A DNA stretch of 64,000 bases from Pandoraea cepalis (GCF_902459665.1 NZ_CABPSL010000020.1:1-64000); one strand, 5' to 3'; shown: positions 10,743-19,953, numbered from the stretch's first letter. Notes: generated by a model not told the origin, from the sequence alone. Numbers and translations are program-made.

Positions 10743-11036
10743 ATGTCCGACGCGTTCTCCCGCGCCTTCGCCGTGGTCATCAATCAGTACCGCTCGCCCC
10801 GTCAGTACACCGTTTCGGTCGAACGCACGAGTGAGATGATCGCCAAAAATATCGGCCTGTTCTCCGACGGCTTCGCCGCGGAACCGCATCTGATCGTCGG
10901 CTTGTTTGAACGCGAAGCCGACGCCTGGGCCCTCGCCCGACGTCTGCAGCGCACCCGCATCACCATGCAAGCCCTGCTCCAGACGCCCGCCCGCGCCACC
11001 TCCGTCTCGCCCCCCGAACTCGATCCGAGCGACTGA
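10743..11036 (+). CDS. Hypothetical protein, 97 aa
   Basis: No family recognised. The protein is soluble, mixed alpha/beta in appearance, starting MSDAFSRAFAVVINQYRSP and ending in a Pro/Ser-rich tail. The middle (LIVGLFEREADAWALARRLQ) looks like a strand followed by an amphipathic helix, resembling small sporulation-related-repeat-like folds, but the similarity is too weak to name. The ATG at 10743 is chosen for AGAGGAGG 8 nt upstream. It stands between a terminator and the GntR gene. Confidence 0.75.
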   Translation: MSDAFSRAFAVVINQYRSPRQYTVSVERTSEMIAKNIGLFSDGFAAEPHLIVGLFEREADAWALARRLQRTRITMQALLQTPARATSVSPPELDPSD

Positions 11037-11265
11037 CACCCATCACGTCTTTCGCCGCCCCCCTCGGCGCCGCCGCTTGACTGTTTCACCGGACCCTCGC
11101 TCGCCCCTTCCCGTCCCGCGTCCGCCGCATGCCACGTCCTCTTCCTCTTATTCCTCGCGCCAGCACACGTTAACCGGTGATCGAAAAAACGTCCCCGAGC
11201 ATTCGCTCGCAAGCGTAGAATTCGGAATTCCATATATTACCGATACCGGCAAGCACCGGAATCCC

Positions 11266-12027
11266 ATGTCGAACCCCGCTGCCAGCGCCGACTTTCCGGC
11301 GTCCTACCCAGCTTCCGCGCCCCAAGCGGCGCTTGCGCCGCTTGGCCCACTGACCAGCACGCCGGTGCTGATCGACCTGGTGTATTCGCGTCTGCGCGAC
11401 GCCATCGCCGATCTCACATTGCCGCCGGGCGAGCGCATCCGCCAGGCCGAGTTGGCCGACGCCTTGGGCGTGTCGCGTCAGCCTGTCAGCCATGCTTTGC
11501 AGTTGCTCAAGCGCGACGGTCTGGTCTGCGACAGCGGGCGCCAAGGGCTCGAGGTCGCGCCGATCGACGCCGACCATCTTCGCCAGCTCTATCAGGTGCG
11601 CACCGCGCTGGATGGGCTCGCCGCCCGGTTGGCGGCCACGCGCATGGCACAGGGCACGCTGACCGACGTCGAATTGCGCCGCCTGCAGGACGCCGTCGCC
11701 GCCGGCATGGCGATGACACGAGGCACGCCGGTGGCGCGTCAAGTCCGCGTGGAGGTTGCCTTCCACACGGCGCTGCACGACGCGTCGGGCAACCCATTGA
11801 TCGCGCAAACGGTGGCGCCGCAATGGCCGCACATCATGCGGGCGATGGCGGCAACGCTCGGCGCGATGCCGATGCAGGAAGTCGTCTGGCATGAGCACGG
11901 GGAGATCGCCGCGCGCATCACTGCGGGCGACGCCATCGGCGCCGAAGCCGCCGCCCGCGAACACACCGAAGCCGACGGCGGCCCGTCGCGACGCGAGTGG
12001 CTTGCCCGACTGGCGGGGACCCACTGA
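11266..12027 (+). CDS. GntR-family transcriptional regulator (FadR/FCD type)
   Basis: 253 residues. A winged helix-turn-helix at about 36-100 carries the GntR pattern (VYSRLRDAIADLTLPPGERI, then QAELADALGVSRQPVSHAL). The C-terminal all-helical FCD ligand domain contains LYQVRTALDGLAARLAA, a FHTALHDASGNPL segment with the metal-binding-type Asp/His residues, and a final HEHGEIAARI helix. It is followed after 2 nt by an AEC transporter gene, which it probably controls with an organic-acid-like ligand. The start is uncertain: the ATG at 11266 lacks a strong ribosome site and upstream in-frame codons exist. Confidence 0.9.
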   Translation: MSNPAASADFPASYPASAPQAALAPLGPLTSTPVLIDLVYSRLRDAIADLTLPPGERIRQAELADALGVSRQPVSHALQLLKRDGLVCDSGRQGLEVAPIDADHLRQLYQVRTALDGLAARLAATRMAQGTLTDVELRRLQDAVAAGMAMTRGTPVARQVRVEVAFHTALHDASGNPLIAQTVAPQWPHIMRAMAATLGAMPMQEVVWHEHGEIAARITAGDAIGAEAAAREHTEADGGPSRREWLARLAGTH

Positions 12028-12029
12028 CG

Positions 12030-12977
12030 ATGCAAGCCGTTATCTCTGCTGCCCTGCCCGTCTTCGGGCTGATCTTCGTGGGCTATCTCTGCGCCCGCCG
12101 GGCCTGGCTCGGCGAGGGCGCCCTCGACGCCCTCAACCGTTTCGTCGTCTATCTCGCCCTGCCCGCCGTGCTGTTCCAGTCGATGGCGCAGATTACGTGG
12201 GCGGAGCTGGTCAATCCGGGGTTTCTGGGGGCGTTCGGCGGCGGCATGGCGGCGACCTTCGCGCTGTCGTTCCTGCTCGATCGCACGGTACGAGGACGGC
12301 TGACCGACGCGAGCATCGAAGGCATGGGCGCCGCCTATCCGAACGCCGGCTTCATGGGACTGCCGCTGTGCCTCGTGGTCTTCGGTCCGGCCAGCGTGCC
12401 GGCGGTCGTCGTCGCGATGCTGCTCACCGCCACCGTGCTCTTCGCAATCTCCATCGCGATCATCGAGACGGATTTGCAAGCCACGCCGAACTGGCGTCGC
12501 ACGGCAGGCTTCGTAGTCCGCGCGCTGGTGCGCAATCCGCTTGTCGTCTCACCGTTCGCCGGCATGGCATTTGCGGGCGCCGGTATCGCGTTGCCCGCCC
12601 CCGTGCTGCACCTCACGACACTGCTCGGCGGTGCCGCGAGTCCCTGCGCATTGGTCGCGATCGGCCTGTTTCTCGCGCATCGATCGGGCGCGGCGCGAGC
12701 GCCGCGCATGGCGCGGGCGGTCGGGCGTCTCGTCGGACTCAAGCTGGTGTTTCAACCGGCCGTCACGGCGTTCCTGGCGTTCCGCGTCTTCGATCTTCCG
12801 GCGATCTGGGCACACAGTGCTCTGCTGCTCTCGGCGCTGCCCATCGGCACCGGTCCGTTCATGCTCGCGCAATTGTACGGACGCGAAGCCACCGTCGCGT
12901 CGCGCGCGATTCTGATGTCGACGGTGCTCTCCGTGGTAACGGTGTCGCTGCTGATTGGGTGGTTCAGCGTGCGTTAA
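12030..12977 (+). CDS. AEC (auxin efflux carrier) family transporter
   Basis: 315-residue inner-membrane protein with about ten hydrophobic helices, in the two-times-five pattern of the AEC/bile-acid transporter superfamily. The N-terminus ALPVFGLIFVGYLCARR and the central PNAGFMGLPLCLVVFG segment with conserved Asn and Pro are family-typical. Bacterial members move small organic acids such as malate or malonate, but the substrate here is not known. The ATG at 12030 is 2 nt after the stop of the GntR regulator, so the two are co-transcribed and probably translationally coupled. Confidence 0.93.
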   Translation: MQAVISAALPVFGLIFVGYLCARRAWLGEGALDALNRFVVYLALPAVLFQSMAQITWAELVNPGFLGAFGGGMAATFALSFLLDRTVRGRLTDASIEGMGAAYPNAGFMGLPLCLVVFGPASVPAVVVAMLLTATVLFAISIAIIETDLQATPNWRRTAGFVVRALVRNPLVVSPFAGMAFAGAGIALPAPVLHLTTLLGGAASPCALVAIGLFLAHRSGAARAPRMARAVGRLVGLKLVFQPAVTAFLAFRVFDLPAIWAHSALLLSALPIGTGPFMLAQLYGREATVASRAILMSTVLSVVTVSLLIGWFSVR

Positions 12978-13027
12978 GCGCGCGGAAAGCAACGCCCCGA
13001 GACGGCAGGCGCGAACGGTCGATCCCT

Positions 13028-14110
13028 TCAGCCCAGGCTCGCCGCAGGTGCCACGACCACGCGGTCGCGCCCCGCGCGCTTGGCGGCGTAGAGCGCCGCA
13101 TCGGCAGCGCCAAGCAGGCGCATCGGCAGCGTGTCCCGGTCGGAGACATCGCGCGGATCCACGCTGGCAAGCCCGATCGAAATCGTGAGCGGCACGCGCG
13201 CGCCATCGTCGTCGGGCACGTCCAGCCCTGCCACGGCCCGACGCACTCGCTCGGCGACCGTGCCCGCCCAGTTCTGCTCGGTCTGCACGAGCAACGCGGC
13301 AAACTCTTCCCCGCCATAACGCGCGAGCGTGTCCGTCACCCGAAGTTGCGCACGCATGCATGCGCTGGCCGCCCGCAAGGCCCGGTCGCCCGTGGCATGA
13401 CCATGACTGTCGTTGACGCGCTTGAAATGGTCAATGTCGATGAGCAGGCACGCGAGCGGCGCGCCATAACGCGCCCCCCGGATCACTTCTTCCCGCAAGC
13501 GCTGATCGAAGTAGCGTCGGTTCGACAAGCCCGTGAGCGGATCGGTCAGGCCGATACGCTTCAGACGCTCACGATTCCACATGTTCTCGAGACACACCGC
13601 GACGACCGCGCCGAAGCGTTCGATGAAATCGGTGGCCATCTCCGGCGCGAAGCGGCGCGCGTCGCGGCTACCCAGCGCGATCACGCCGAAATACCGGCCG
13701 TTGCGCGCCAGGGGCATCACCACGGCGCTGGCCGGCGGACGTGCCCCGAAGAGCGGCGCGTGGCGCTCGCGCGGCGCACCGATCCAAAGCTGGCCGTCGC
13801 CGCAGACGGCCGCGAACGTGCCGGCATCCTGCGCAATGCACAGACCGGCGTCGAGTGCGCGAATGCCCTCGGCCGTATCGACGAGATCGCGCAGGGTGTC
13901 GTCGACCTCGGCAAGCATCAGCCGTACGCCCGACAGGTCGAAATCGTGACGCAGGCGATTGAGCACCACTTCCAGGAACTCGCCGAAGTCCGGGGCGCCC
14001 ATGAGCGCCAACTCGATATCCTGGAATCGCTTTAGCGAACGCTCATTGCGCTGGACCGTCGCCAGCAGCGATTGCAAGGAGTCGAGCGTCGGTGCCTGGT
14101 TGGTTGCCAC
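13028..14110 (-). CDS. Diguanylate cyclase with N-terminal DUF484/GAF-like domain
   Basis: About 360 residues. A helical start and a GAF/DUF484-like sensory domain (about 30-180; ...GVRLMLAEVDD..., ...PLARNGRYFGVIALGS) are followed by a GGDEF domain. Motifs: TDPLTGLSNRRYFD, IDIDHFKRVNDSHGH, active site GGEEF (about 265-269) and, five residues before it, RVTD fitting the RxxD product-inhibition site. It should make cyclic di-GMP from GTP in the cytoplasm under feedback control. There is no transmembrane segment. The start is uncertain: GTG at 14110 gives a family-like N-terminus, while an in-frame ATG reaches 14248 but adds low-complexity sequence. Confidence 0.9.
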   Translation of the reverse strand: MATNQAPTLDSLQSLLATVQRNERSLKRFQDIELALMGAPDFGEFLEVVLNRLRHDFDLSGVRLMLAEVDDTLRDLVDTAEGIRALDAGLCIAQDAGTFAAVCGDGQLWIGAPRERHAPLFGARPPASAVVMPLARNGRYFGVIALGSRDARRFAPEMATDFIERFGAVVAVCLENMWNRERLKRIGLTDPLTGLSNRRYFDQRLREEVIRGARYGAPLACLLIDIDHFKRVNDSHGHATGDRALRAASACMRAQLRVTDTLARYGGEEFAALLVQTEQNWAGTVAERVRRAVAGLDVPDDDGARVPLTISIGLASVDPRDVSDRDTLPMRLLGAADAALYAAKRAGRDRVVVAPAASLG

Positions 14111-14248
14111 GTAAGGTCTCGAAAGACACGCGGCACTTCGCGGCCGCCTAGCGTGATCGCTCGGCATCGTGCCGTAGCGCCCCGGTATCGCGCTCGCACT
14201 GCGCGCCGAGAAACAAGTTCCGGGCAGAGACGCACACGTTGAACGCAT

Positions 14249-14814
14249 TCGCCGAACCCAATGGTGAGGCCATGACGACGCCGGTTATCCGACTGTCATT
14301 AGCCGTTAACGGCACGCTCCCCACCGGAGTGAAGGGTAGCAGAATCGAATCTTGCCAGACGTGAAATCGAGCCGTCACGCGGCCCTCCGGCACCCTAGGG
14401 AAAATACTTAGTTCACCCCAACGTCATGCGGCAGCGCATCAAAACGCTCGCTGCGGCTCAGAACGTCTTCCGGGCGATCGGCCGGCCATCGCGCCAAGCC
14501 GCAGCCGATGGCAAACCATCGCCTTCATGGTGCATCAGCAAAATCGTTGACAGTCGGTGTCGCGAGCCCACATCGCGCCCGCCACCGCTCGCGTTGCGCC
14601 CGCGCCACATGACATTCGCCCGCACTCGGCTTGTGCGCGTGTCTTTGCGTCGTCCACGGGTGGCTGCCGACGGGGCCGATACGCCGGACACACTGTCCGG
14701 ATATGACATTCCGATATTGGGAAACCGGTCGTCCGGAACGCATGCATACCTATCGCAACGCAGCGAAAAATCTTCGAAAACTGGCGTAGATCAACAATCC
14801 CAATGTTTCCCTGC
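14249..14814. other. Intergenic region between the diguanylate cyclase and the cold-shock gene
   Basis: About 570 bp of divergent upstream sequence. A reading frame at 14426-14818 has no ribosome site and looks spurious. No RNA gene or repeat was identified. The promoter-proximal part nearest the cold-shock gene is described separately. Confidence 0.4.
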
Positions 14815-14843
14815 TTGACACCTTCCCACCTTTCCCGTAAAAA
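14815..14843 (+). promoter_or_regulatory. Sigma-70 promoter of the cold-shock gene
   Basis: A consensus -35 TTGACA (14815-14820), a 17-bp spacer and the -10-like TAAAAA (14838-14843). It implies transcription starting near 14850. Confidence 0.65.
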
Positions 14844-14849
14844 AACGAA

Positions 14850-14987
14850 TGCATGAACGTTGTATGGCGAGTCTTGTGTTCATCTAATGTCGCCCTAGCG
14901 TCGCCTCGGTTGTACCTGATCAGCTTTAATGTCATGCGCTCACTGAGCTTCTGGCTCGCTCATTTGAAAACTTTAAGGATTTAAGAA
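14850..14987 (+). promoter_or_regulatory. Long 5' leader of the cold-shock mRNA
   Basis: About 138 nt separate the predicted start site from the ATG at 14988, AT-richer than the surroundings. A leader of this size is characteristic of cspA-type mRNAs, where it refolds at low temperature to expose the ribosome site (AAGGA at about 14974). The thermosensor role is inferred from family knowledge. Confidence 0.5.
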
Positions 14988-15191
14988 ATGGCAACTGGTA
15001 CCGTCAAGTGGTTCAACGACGCCAAGGGTTTTGGTTTTATTACGCCGGACGAAGGTGGTGAAGATCTCTTCGCTCACTTCTCGGAAATCCAGTCGAAGGG
15101 CTTCAAGTCGTTGCAAGAAAACCAGAAGGTCACCTTCGAAGTGAAGATGGGACCGAAGGGCCGTCAAGCCAGCAACATCCAGCCGGTCTAA
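14988..15191 (+). CDS. cspA: Cold-shock protein (CspA family)
   Basis: 67-residue single cold-shock domain (OB fold) that binds single-stranded RNA/DNA and melts mRNA structure. RNP1 KGFGFIT (14-20) and RNP2-like DLFAHFS are intact, and the start [18 protein letters not shown] is family-perfect. Length is standard. A strong promoter, a long leader and a downstream terminator indicate a monocistronic, highly expressed gene. Which of several Csp paralogues it is cannot be decided here. Confidence 0.96.
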   Translation: MATGTVKWFNDAKGFGFITPDEGGEDLFAHFSEIQSKGFKSLQENQKVTFEVKMGPKGRQASNIQPV

Positions 15192-15268
15192 GCGACGGAT
15201 GTTTCGCTGCTGATCGCTTAACGCGATCGACGCGTCTCGGGCAGGGCTAAAATCGCCCGCCCGAACTG

Positions 15269-15297
15269 AAAACCCCGCTCTCGCGGGGTTTTTTCGT
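15269..15297 (+). terminator. Terminator of the cold-shock gene
   Basis: Stem AACCCCGC (15271-15278) pairs with GCGGGGTT (15283-15290) and leads into a run of T (TTTTTTCGTTT). It lies about 80 bp after the stop codon. The AA before the stem may let it act weakly on the convergent purT transcript too. Confidence 0.85.
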
Positions 15298-15328
15298 TTC
15301 GCTCGACCGGCGCGTCAGCGCCGCGTAA

Positions 15329-16531
15329 TCACACCGCGCGTGGCTTCACCCGACTCGCGGCTTCGAGCGCGTGACGACGGGCCACCTCCAGATCGTTGTC
15401 GTACGCCAGCGCCACCCCCATACGACGCTTCACGAAGCTCTCCGGCTTGCCGAACAGACGAATATCGGTGTGCGGCACCTGGAGCGCCTGATCGACGCCG
15501 TCGAACACAATGCCCGCCGCATCCACGCCACCATAGATGACCGCGCTCGCCCCTGGCGTCTTCAGCGTGGTGTCGACCGGCAAGCCGAGAATCGCCCGCG
15601 CATGCAGTTCGAACTCGTTCTGCCATTGGGTAATCATCGTGACCATGCCCGTATCGTGCGGACGCGGACTGACTTCGCTGAACCACACCTCATCCCCTTT
15701 GACGAACAGTTCGACACCGAAGATGCCCTGCCCCCCAAGGTTGTTCGTCACCTCGCGCGCCACCACGCGCGCACGCTCGAGCGCCACCGACGACATCGGA
15801 TGCGGCTGCCAGCTCTCGACATAATCGCCGCTCACCTGCTTGTGGCCGATCGGCGCGCAGAAGTGCGTTTCGACCTGGCCGTCGGCGCCACGTGCGCGCA
15901 CGGTCAACAGCGTTATTTCGTAGTCGAAATCGATGAAGCCTTCGACGATGATGCGGCCGTGACTCACGCGGCCACCGGCCATGGCGTAGTCCCACGCCGC
16001 CTTCACGTCGTCGGGGCCGTCGATCTTGCTCTGTCCCTTGCCCGAACTGCTCATCACCGGCTTGACAATGCAGGGGTAGCCGATCCCGCTGTCGATGGCC
16101 GCCTGCAGTTGTGCCAGCGAATCACAGAATTGATACGGGCTCGTCGGCAAACCAAGCGTCTCGGCCGCCAGACGGCGAATGCCTTCGCGATCCATCGTCA
16201 GACGCGCGGCACGGGCCGTGGGAATGACGCGAACGACACCGTCGGCCTCCAGCGCTTCGAGCATCGGCGTGGCGATGGCTTCGATTTCGGGCACGACGAG
16301 ATCCGGCTTCTCGGCTTCGATCAGCGCCTTGAGCTGCTCGGGATCGGTCATCGCAATGGTGCGCGCGTGATGCGCCACCTGCTGCCCCGGCGCATTTTCA
16401 TAACGATCGACGGCAATCGTCTCGACGCCAAGACGCTGCAGTGCGATCAGCACTTCACGGCCGAGTTCGCCGGCGCCCAACAGCATGACCTTCGTCGCGC
16501 TCGGCGACAGCGGTGTTCCGATAGTGGTCAT
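15329..16531 (-). CDS. purT: Formate-dependent phosphoribosylglycinamide formyltransferase
   Basis: 400-residue ATP-grasp enzyme catalysing GAR + formate + ATP to formyl-GAR + ADP + Pi, the folate-independent alternative to PurN in purine synthesis. The N-terminal part has the dinucleotide-like [14 protein letters not shown] (about 16-29). The ATP-grasp core contains [16 protein letters not shown], a phosphate-binding Ser/Gly-rich loop, and metal-binding Glu residues near VELFVKG and [14 protein letters not shown]. The length equals known PurT. It is monocistronic. PurT also links formate, a product of FghA-type detoxification, to purines, though the genes are not adjacent. Confidence 0.97.
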   Translation of the reverse strand: MTTIGTPLSPSATKVMLLGAGELGREVLIALQRLGVETIAVDRYENAPGQQVAHHARTIAMTDPEQLKALIEAEKPDLVVPEIEAIATPMLEALEADGVVRVIPTARAARLTMDREGIRRLAAETLGLPTSPYQFCDSLAQLQAAIDSGIGYPCIVKPVMSSSGKGQSKIDGPDDVKAAWDYAMAGGRVSHGRIIVEGFIDFDYEITLLTVRARGADGQVETHFCAPIGHKQVSGDYVESWQPHPMSSVALERARVVAREVTNNLGGQGIFGVELFVKGDEVWFSEVSPRPHDTGMVTMITQWQNEFELHARAILGLPVDTTLKTPGASAVIYGGVDAAGIVFDGVDQALQVPHTDIRLFGKPESFVKRRMGVALAYDNDLEVARRHALEAASRVKPRAV

Positions 16532-16627
16532 GGGTGACCTTTGGAGAGTGAGAAATCTGGCGCGTCGACGCCCTTTGGCGTCATACGCGAAAGTCGTATT
16601 GTAGCGAGCATGAACGGCAACGCGGCA

Positions 16628-17353
16628 TCAAACCAGCGCGCCACGCAGCACGCGACGGCAGCTTGCGACCATGCACGCCTCGGTCTCCTGGTAGCCCATG
16701 AGCACCCAGGCGGTGCCGGCGTGGGTCATGGCGCCCACCAGTGCCAGGCCCACGATTCTCGCTTGCGCTTGCGCGTCCTCACCGAGGGGCGGCGGCGCGT
16801 CGGCCATTCCCAGGATCAGCCTCGCGAATTCGAAGATGTAACGCTGATAGATCTGGTCCGTCTCCGGACTCACGCCCATCACTTCGAGCAGCAAGACGCG
16901 CGCCGCTGGCGGATGGCGCAAGAACGCGAAAAAGGTATGCAGGCCTGCATCGAGCCGGGCATCGAGGGTCGGTGCGCTCGCGGCAATGGCGGCCTGCAAC
17001 CGGTCGACCAGGGTTTGCGCGTGATGGGCATACGTCGCGCGCAACAATTGCTCCAGGTTCTCGAACGCCGCGTAAAAGTACCGGTCGTTGAGCTTGGCCA
17101 GACGGCAGACCGAGCGCACCGTGGCGCGGCGAAAACCCACCGTGCCGAAGACTTCCGTGGCAGCGTCGAGCAGCGCCGCACGGCGCGCCTGCTCTCGCTG
17201 CGCCTGCCCCACGCCACCGTAGCGCCGTCCGGGCGTCGCCCCGGGCGGTGTCGCGTCCGTGCCGACCGGTGCCGATGCCGGTGCCGATGCCGATGCTGTC
17301 GACGCGGTATCCCTCGATTCGAGTCCTTGTTCCATTTCGCTATTTGACATCAC
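16628..17353 (-). CDS. TetR-family transcriptional regulator of the adjacent monooxygenase cluster
   Basis: 241 residues. After a low-complexity Ala/Ser/Pro N-terminus encoded by GCCGATGCCGGT-like repeats, a TetR helix-turn-helix at about 55-100 reads RRAALLDAATEVFGTVGFR, then ATVRSVCRLAKLNDRYFYAAF, followed by an all-helical ligand domain. It is transcribed away from the SDR/BVMO/hydrolase genes with a 20-bp palindrome in between, the standard layout of a TetR repressor controlling both itself and its target operon. The start may be any of three closely spaced ATGs (17353, 17350 or one at MEQG); the N-terminal extension is unlikely to matter for DNA binding. Confidence 0.92.
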   Translation of the reverse strand: MMSNSEMEQGLESRDTASTASASAPASAPVGTDATPPGATPGRRYGGVGQAQREQARRAALLDAATEVFGTVGFRRATVRSVCRLAKLNDRYFYAAFENLEQLLRATYAHHAQTLVDRLQAAIAASAPTLDARLDAGLHTFFAFLRHPPAARVLLLEVMGVSPETDQIYQRYIFEFARLILGMADAPPPLGEDAQAQARIVGLALVGAMTHAGTAWVLMGYQETEACMVASCRRVLRGALV

Positions 17354-17419
17354 TCGGACGCAAAACTAAAGTGGTGACACGTATCACCACATTATAGGCA
17401 GCGCGATGCCCGTAGCCAA
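17344..17419. promoter_or_regulatory. Divergent promoters with a TetR operator palindrome
   Basis: The operator GTGGTGACACGTATCACCAC (17371-17390) is a 20-bp palindrome matching in 9 of 10 pairs. Plus strand: TTGACA (17344-17349), 17-bp spacer, TAAAGT (17367-17372) overlapping the operator. Minus strand: TATAAT (17396-17391) with a weaker TTGGCT 17 bp further (17419-17414). A repressor bound here would block both promoters. Confidence 0.75.
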
Positions 17420-17456
17420 ACGGCCTATCGACGCGGCGCCGATGGGAGACAGCACC

Positions 17457-18353
17457 ATGAAGACATTCACGGACAAGGTGGCGGCCATCACCGGCGCAGG
17501 CTCCGGCATGGGCCGTTCGTTGGCGCTTGAGTTGGCGCGGCGAGGGGCGCATCTCGCGTTGTCCGATATCGACGAAGCGGGCGTGACGGACACGGCCATC
17601 GCCTGCCGCGCCTTCGGCGTGCGCGTCACATCGCAACGGCTCGATGTGGCCGACCGAGAGGCCGTCTTCGACTGGGCCCGCGAGACCGCCGCCGCGCACG
17701 GCAAGGTCAATCTCATCTTCAACAATGCCGGTGTCTCTCTATCGGTGCCGGTCGCGACCGCACGCCACGAAGATTTCACATGGCTGATGGACATCAACTT
17801 CTGGGGCGTCGTGCACGGCACGCAGGCATTCCTGCCCTACCTGAGCGCGTCCGGCGACGGCCACGTCGTCAATACGTCCAGCCTGTTCGGCCTCATTGCG
17901 ATGCCAACGCAATCCGCCTATAACGCGAGCAAGTTCGCGGTACGCGGGTTCACCGAAGCGCTGCGCATGGAGCTCGATCTGGCGAATGCCCCAGTGTCCT
18001 GTACCTGCGTGCATCCGGGCGGCGTGGCGACGAAAATCGTGCAGGCCTCGCGCATCGATGACAGCATTGCCGCGCTCACCGGCGTGGATGCACTCACACA
18101 CCGGCAACGTGCGAACCAACTCATCGACGTGACGAGTGCCGACGACGCCGCGCGGCAAATGCTCGCAGGCGTCGAGCGCAATGCGCGGCGCGTGCTCGTG
18201 GGCCCCGATGCGCGCCGCGTCGACAAGCTGGCCCGCCTGCTGGGTGCGCGCTATCAAGGCATGGTCGTGTGGTTCTACCGGCGCACGGCCATGTCGCGCA
18301 AACCTTCGTCGAACAAAGGCCGGGCGACAACGCGCCCCACCACGCCCCAATAA
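17457..18353 (+). CDS. Short-chain dehydrogenase/reductase (SDR)
   Basis: 298-residue classical SDR. The cofactor loop is TGAGSGMG (12-19), NNAG is present, and the catalytic residues are Ser in NTSSLFG and YNASK (Tyr155, Lys159). The acidic Asp after strand 2 (LSDIDEAG) favours NAD(H). It probably interconverts an alcohol and a ketone, supplying or removing the substrate of the Baeyer-Villiger enzyme encoded next. The ATG at 17457 has GGGAG 8 nt upstream; an in-frame ATG at 17406 would overlap promoter sequence. The C-terminus has a basic tail beyond the usual SDR end. Confidence 0.93.
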   Translation: MKTFTDKVAAITGAGSGMGRSLALELARRGAHLALSDIDEAGVTDTAIACRAFGVRVTSQRLDVADREAVFDWARETAAAHGKVNLIFNNAGVSLSVPVATARHEDFTWLMDINFWGVVHGTQAFLPYLSASGDGHVVNTSSLFGLIAMPTQSAYNASKFAVRGFTEALRMELDLANAPVSCTCVHPGGVATKIVQASRIDDSIAALTGVDALTHRQRANQLIDVTSADDAARQMLAGVERNARRVLVGPDARRVDKLARLLGARYQGMVVWFYRRTAMSRKPSSNKGRATTRPTTPQ

Positions 18354-18378
18354 CGGACGACGGCCGAAGGACATCGCG

Positions 18379-19953
18379 ATGAACACCCACACCACAGCCA
18401 CCGATATCGCCAGCGCCGCCACGGATCTCGACGTCATCGTGGTTGGCGCCGGGCTCTCCGGCATTGCCGCCGCGCATTACCTGCGCGAGCGCTGCCCGGG
18501 CACGCACTTTGCCATGCTCGAAGCGCGCCAGTCGATGGGCGGCACATGGGACCTCTTCCGTTACCCTGGCGTACGCTCGGACTCCGACATGTTCACGCTG
18601 GGCTTCAGCTTTCGCCCCTGGCCAAGCGACCAGGCGATTGCCGAGGGCGGCAAGATCCTCGACTACCTCAACGACACCGCCCGCGCAGAGGGCCTGGACG
18701 CTCGGATCCGCTACGGCCACAAGGTGCTTGAAGCCCGCTGGGATTCGAGCATCGCCCGCTGGACGCTGGACATCGAACGCACGCACGCCGACGGCGCTCA
18801 GGATACGCAATCGCTCACGTGTCGCTTTCTCTTCATGTGCAGCGGGTACTACGCCTACGACGCCGGACACACGCCGACGTGGCCGGGCACGGACACCTTC
18901 ACCGGCACCGTCGTCCATCCGCAGCATTGGCCGGCCGATCTCGACTATCGCGACAAGCGCATCGTCGTCGTCGGCAGCGGCGCCACCGCCGTGACACTGC
19001 TGCCGAGCCTGGCGGCAACGGCGGCACACGTCACGATGCTGCAACGCTCGCCAAGCTATATCCTGTCGATGCCGCAGCGCGACGGCGTTGCCGAACGGCT
19101 GCGCACGTGGCTGCCGGCGCGCGTTGCACATCGCATCGTCCGCATGAAGAACGTGCTCATTGCGCTCGGCTTCTATCAGGCGGCGCGACGCTGGCCGCAT
19201 GCCATACGCCGCGTGCTGATCCGGCGCGCGGCGCAACAGGTGCAGGGTCATGCCGACGTCGCACGCGATCTCACGCCGCGCTATCAGCCTTGGGATCAAC
19301 GGCTTTGTCTCGCGCCGGGCGGCGATATCTTCAAAGCACTGCGCGGTGGACGAGCAGCCATCGTCACCGACGAGATCGCCTCGTTCACGCCACGCGGGCT
19401 GGCACTCAAGAGCGGCAAGACGCTCGACGCCGACATCGTCGTGACGGCCACCGGCCTGCGCGTGCAACTGATGGGGGGCGCGCGCCTGCGGGTCGACGGC
19501 AAACCGGTGGATCTCTGCGACGCGGTCGCCTACAAGGGCATGATGTACAGCGACGTGCCCAATCTCGCGTCGATCTTCGGTTACACCAACGCATCGTGGA
19601 CGCTCAAGGCCGAGCTGATTGCGCAATACGTCTGCCGCCTCATCAATCATATGAACGCACACGATGTCGACACCTGTGTGCCGCGCCTGCGCGAAGGCGA
19701 GCATGGCGAGTTGCCGGCCATTGGCCTGACGTCGGGCTATATTCAGCGCGCCGCGGGCGTGCTACCGAAGCAAGGGCGGCGCAAGCCGTGGGTGTTCTAT
19801 CAGAGCTACCTGCGCGATCTGCGACTGATGCGCTGGGGCAGCGTCGAGGACGGCGCCATGCGCTTCGAGCGTCGCGCCACCCGCTCGGTCACCCAGGCCA
19901 CAACGACGCGCGCTTCCGATACGTCGAGTGGAGTGGCCACTGCAGCGCGTTAG
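18379..19953 (+). CDS. Flavin-containing (Baeyer-Villiger type) monooxygenase
   Basis: 524 residues. The FAD-binding loop is GAGLSG (23-28), GGTWDLFRYPGVRSDS is a typical BVMO segment, the fingerprint FTGTVVHPQHWP (174-185) fits FxGxxxHxxxW(P/D), and the NADPH-binding loop is GSGATA (199-204). These show a type I Baeyer-Villiger monooxygenase, which inserts oxygen next to a ketone carbonyl to give an ester or lactone, related to EthA/MymA proteins. It sits between an SDR and an alpha/beta hydrolase, giving a logical alcohol-ketone-ester-acid route. The natural substrate is unknown. Confidence 0.92.
   Translation: MNTHTTATDIASAATDLDVIVVGAGLSGIAAAHYLRERCPGTHFAMLEARQSMGGTWDLFRYPGVRSDSDMFTLGFSFRPWPSDQAIAEGGKILDYLNDTARAEGLDARIRYGHKVLEARWDSSIARWTLDIERTHADGAQDTQSLTCRFLFMCSGYYAYDAGHTPTWPGTDTFTGTVVHPQHWPADLDYRDKRIVVVGSGATAVTLLPSLAATAAHVTMLQRSPSYILSMPQRDGVAERLRTWLPARVAHRIVRMKNVLIALGFYQAARRWPHAIRRVLIRRAAQQVQGHADVARDLTPRYQPWDQRLCLAPGGDIFKALRGGRAAIVTDEIASFTPRGLALKSGKTLDADIVVTATGLRVQLMGGARLRVDGKPVDLCDAVAYKGMMYSDVPNLASIFGYTNASWTLKAELIAQYVCRLINHMNAHDVDTCVPRLREGEHGELPAIGLTSGYIQRAAGVLPKQGRRKPWVFYQSYLRDLRLMRWGSVEDGAMRFERRATRSVTQATTTRASDTSSGVATAAR

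Noticed and set aside
11891-14035. 714-aa plus-strand frame crossing the AEC transporter and diguanylate cyclase genes
   Set aside because: Runs over two genes in different frames; composition is that of GC-rich shadow sequence.
14426-14818. 130-aa frame between the diguanylate cyclase and cold-shock genes
   Set aside because: No ribosome site, basic composition with no recognisable fold, and it ends at the cold-shock promoter.
18121-19704. 527-aa minus-strand frame opposite the monooxygenase
   Set aside because: Shadow frame in GC-rich DNA; the plus strand encodes intact cofactor motifs.
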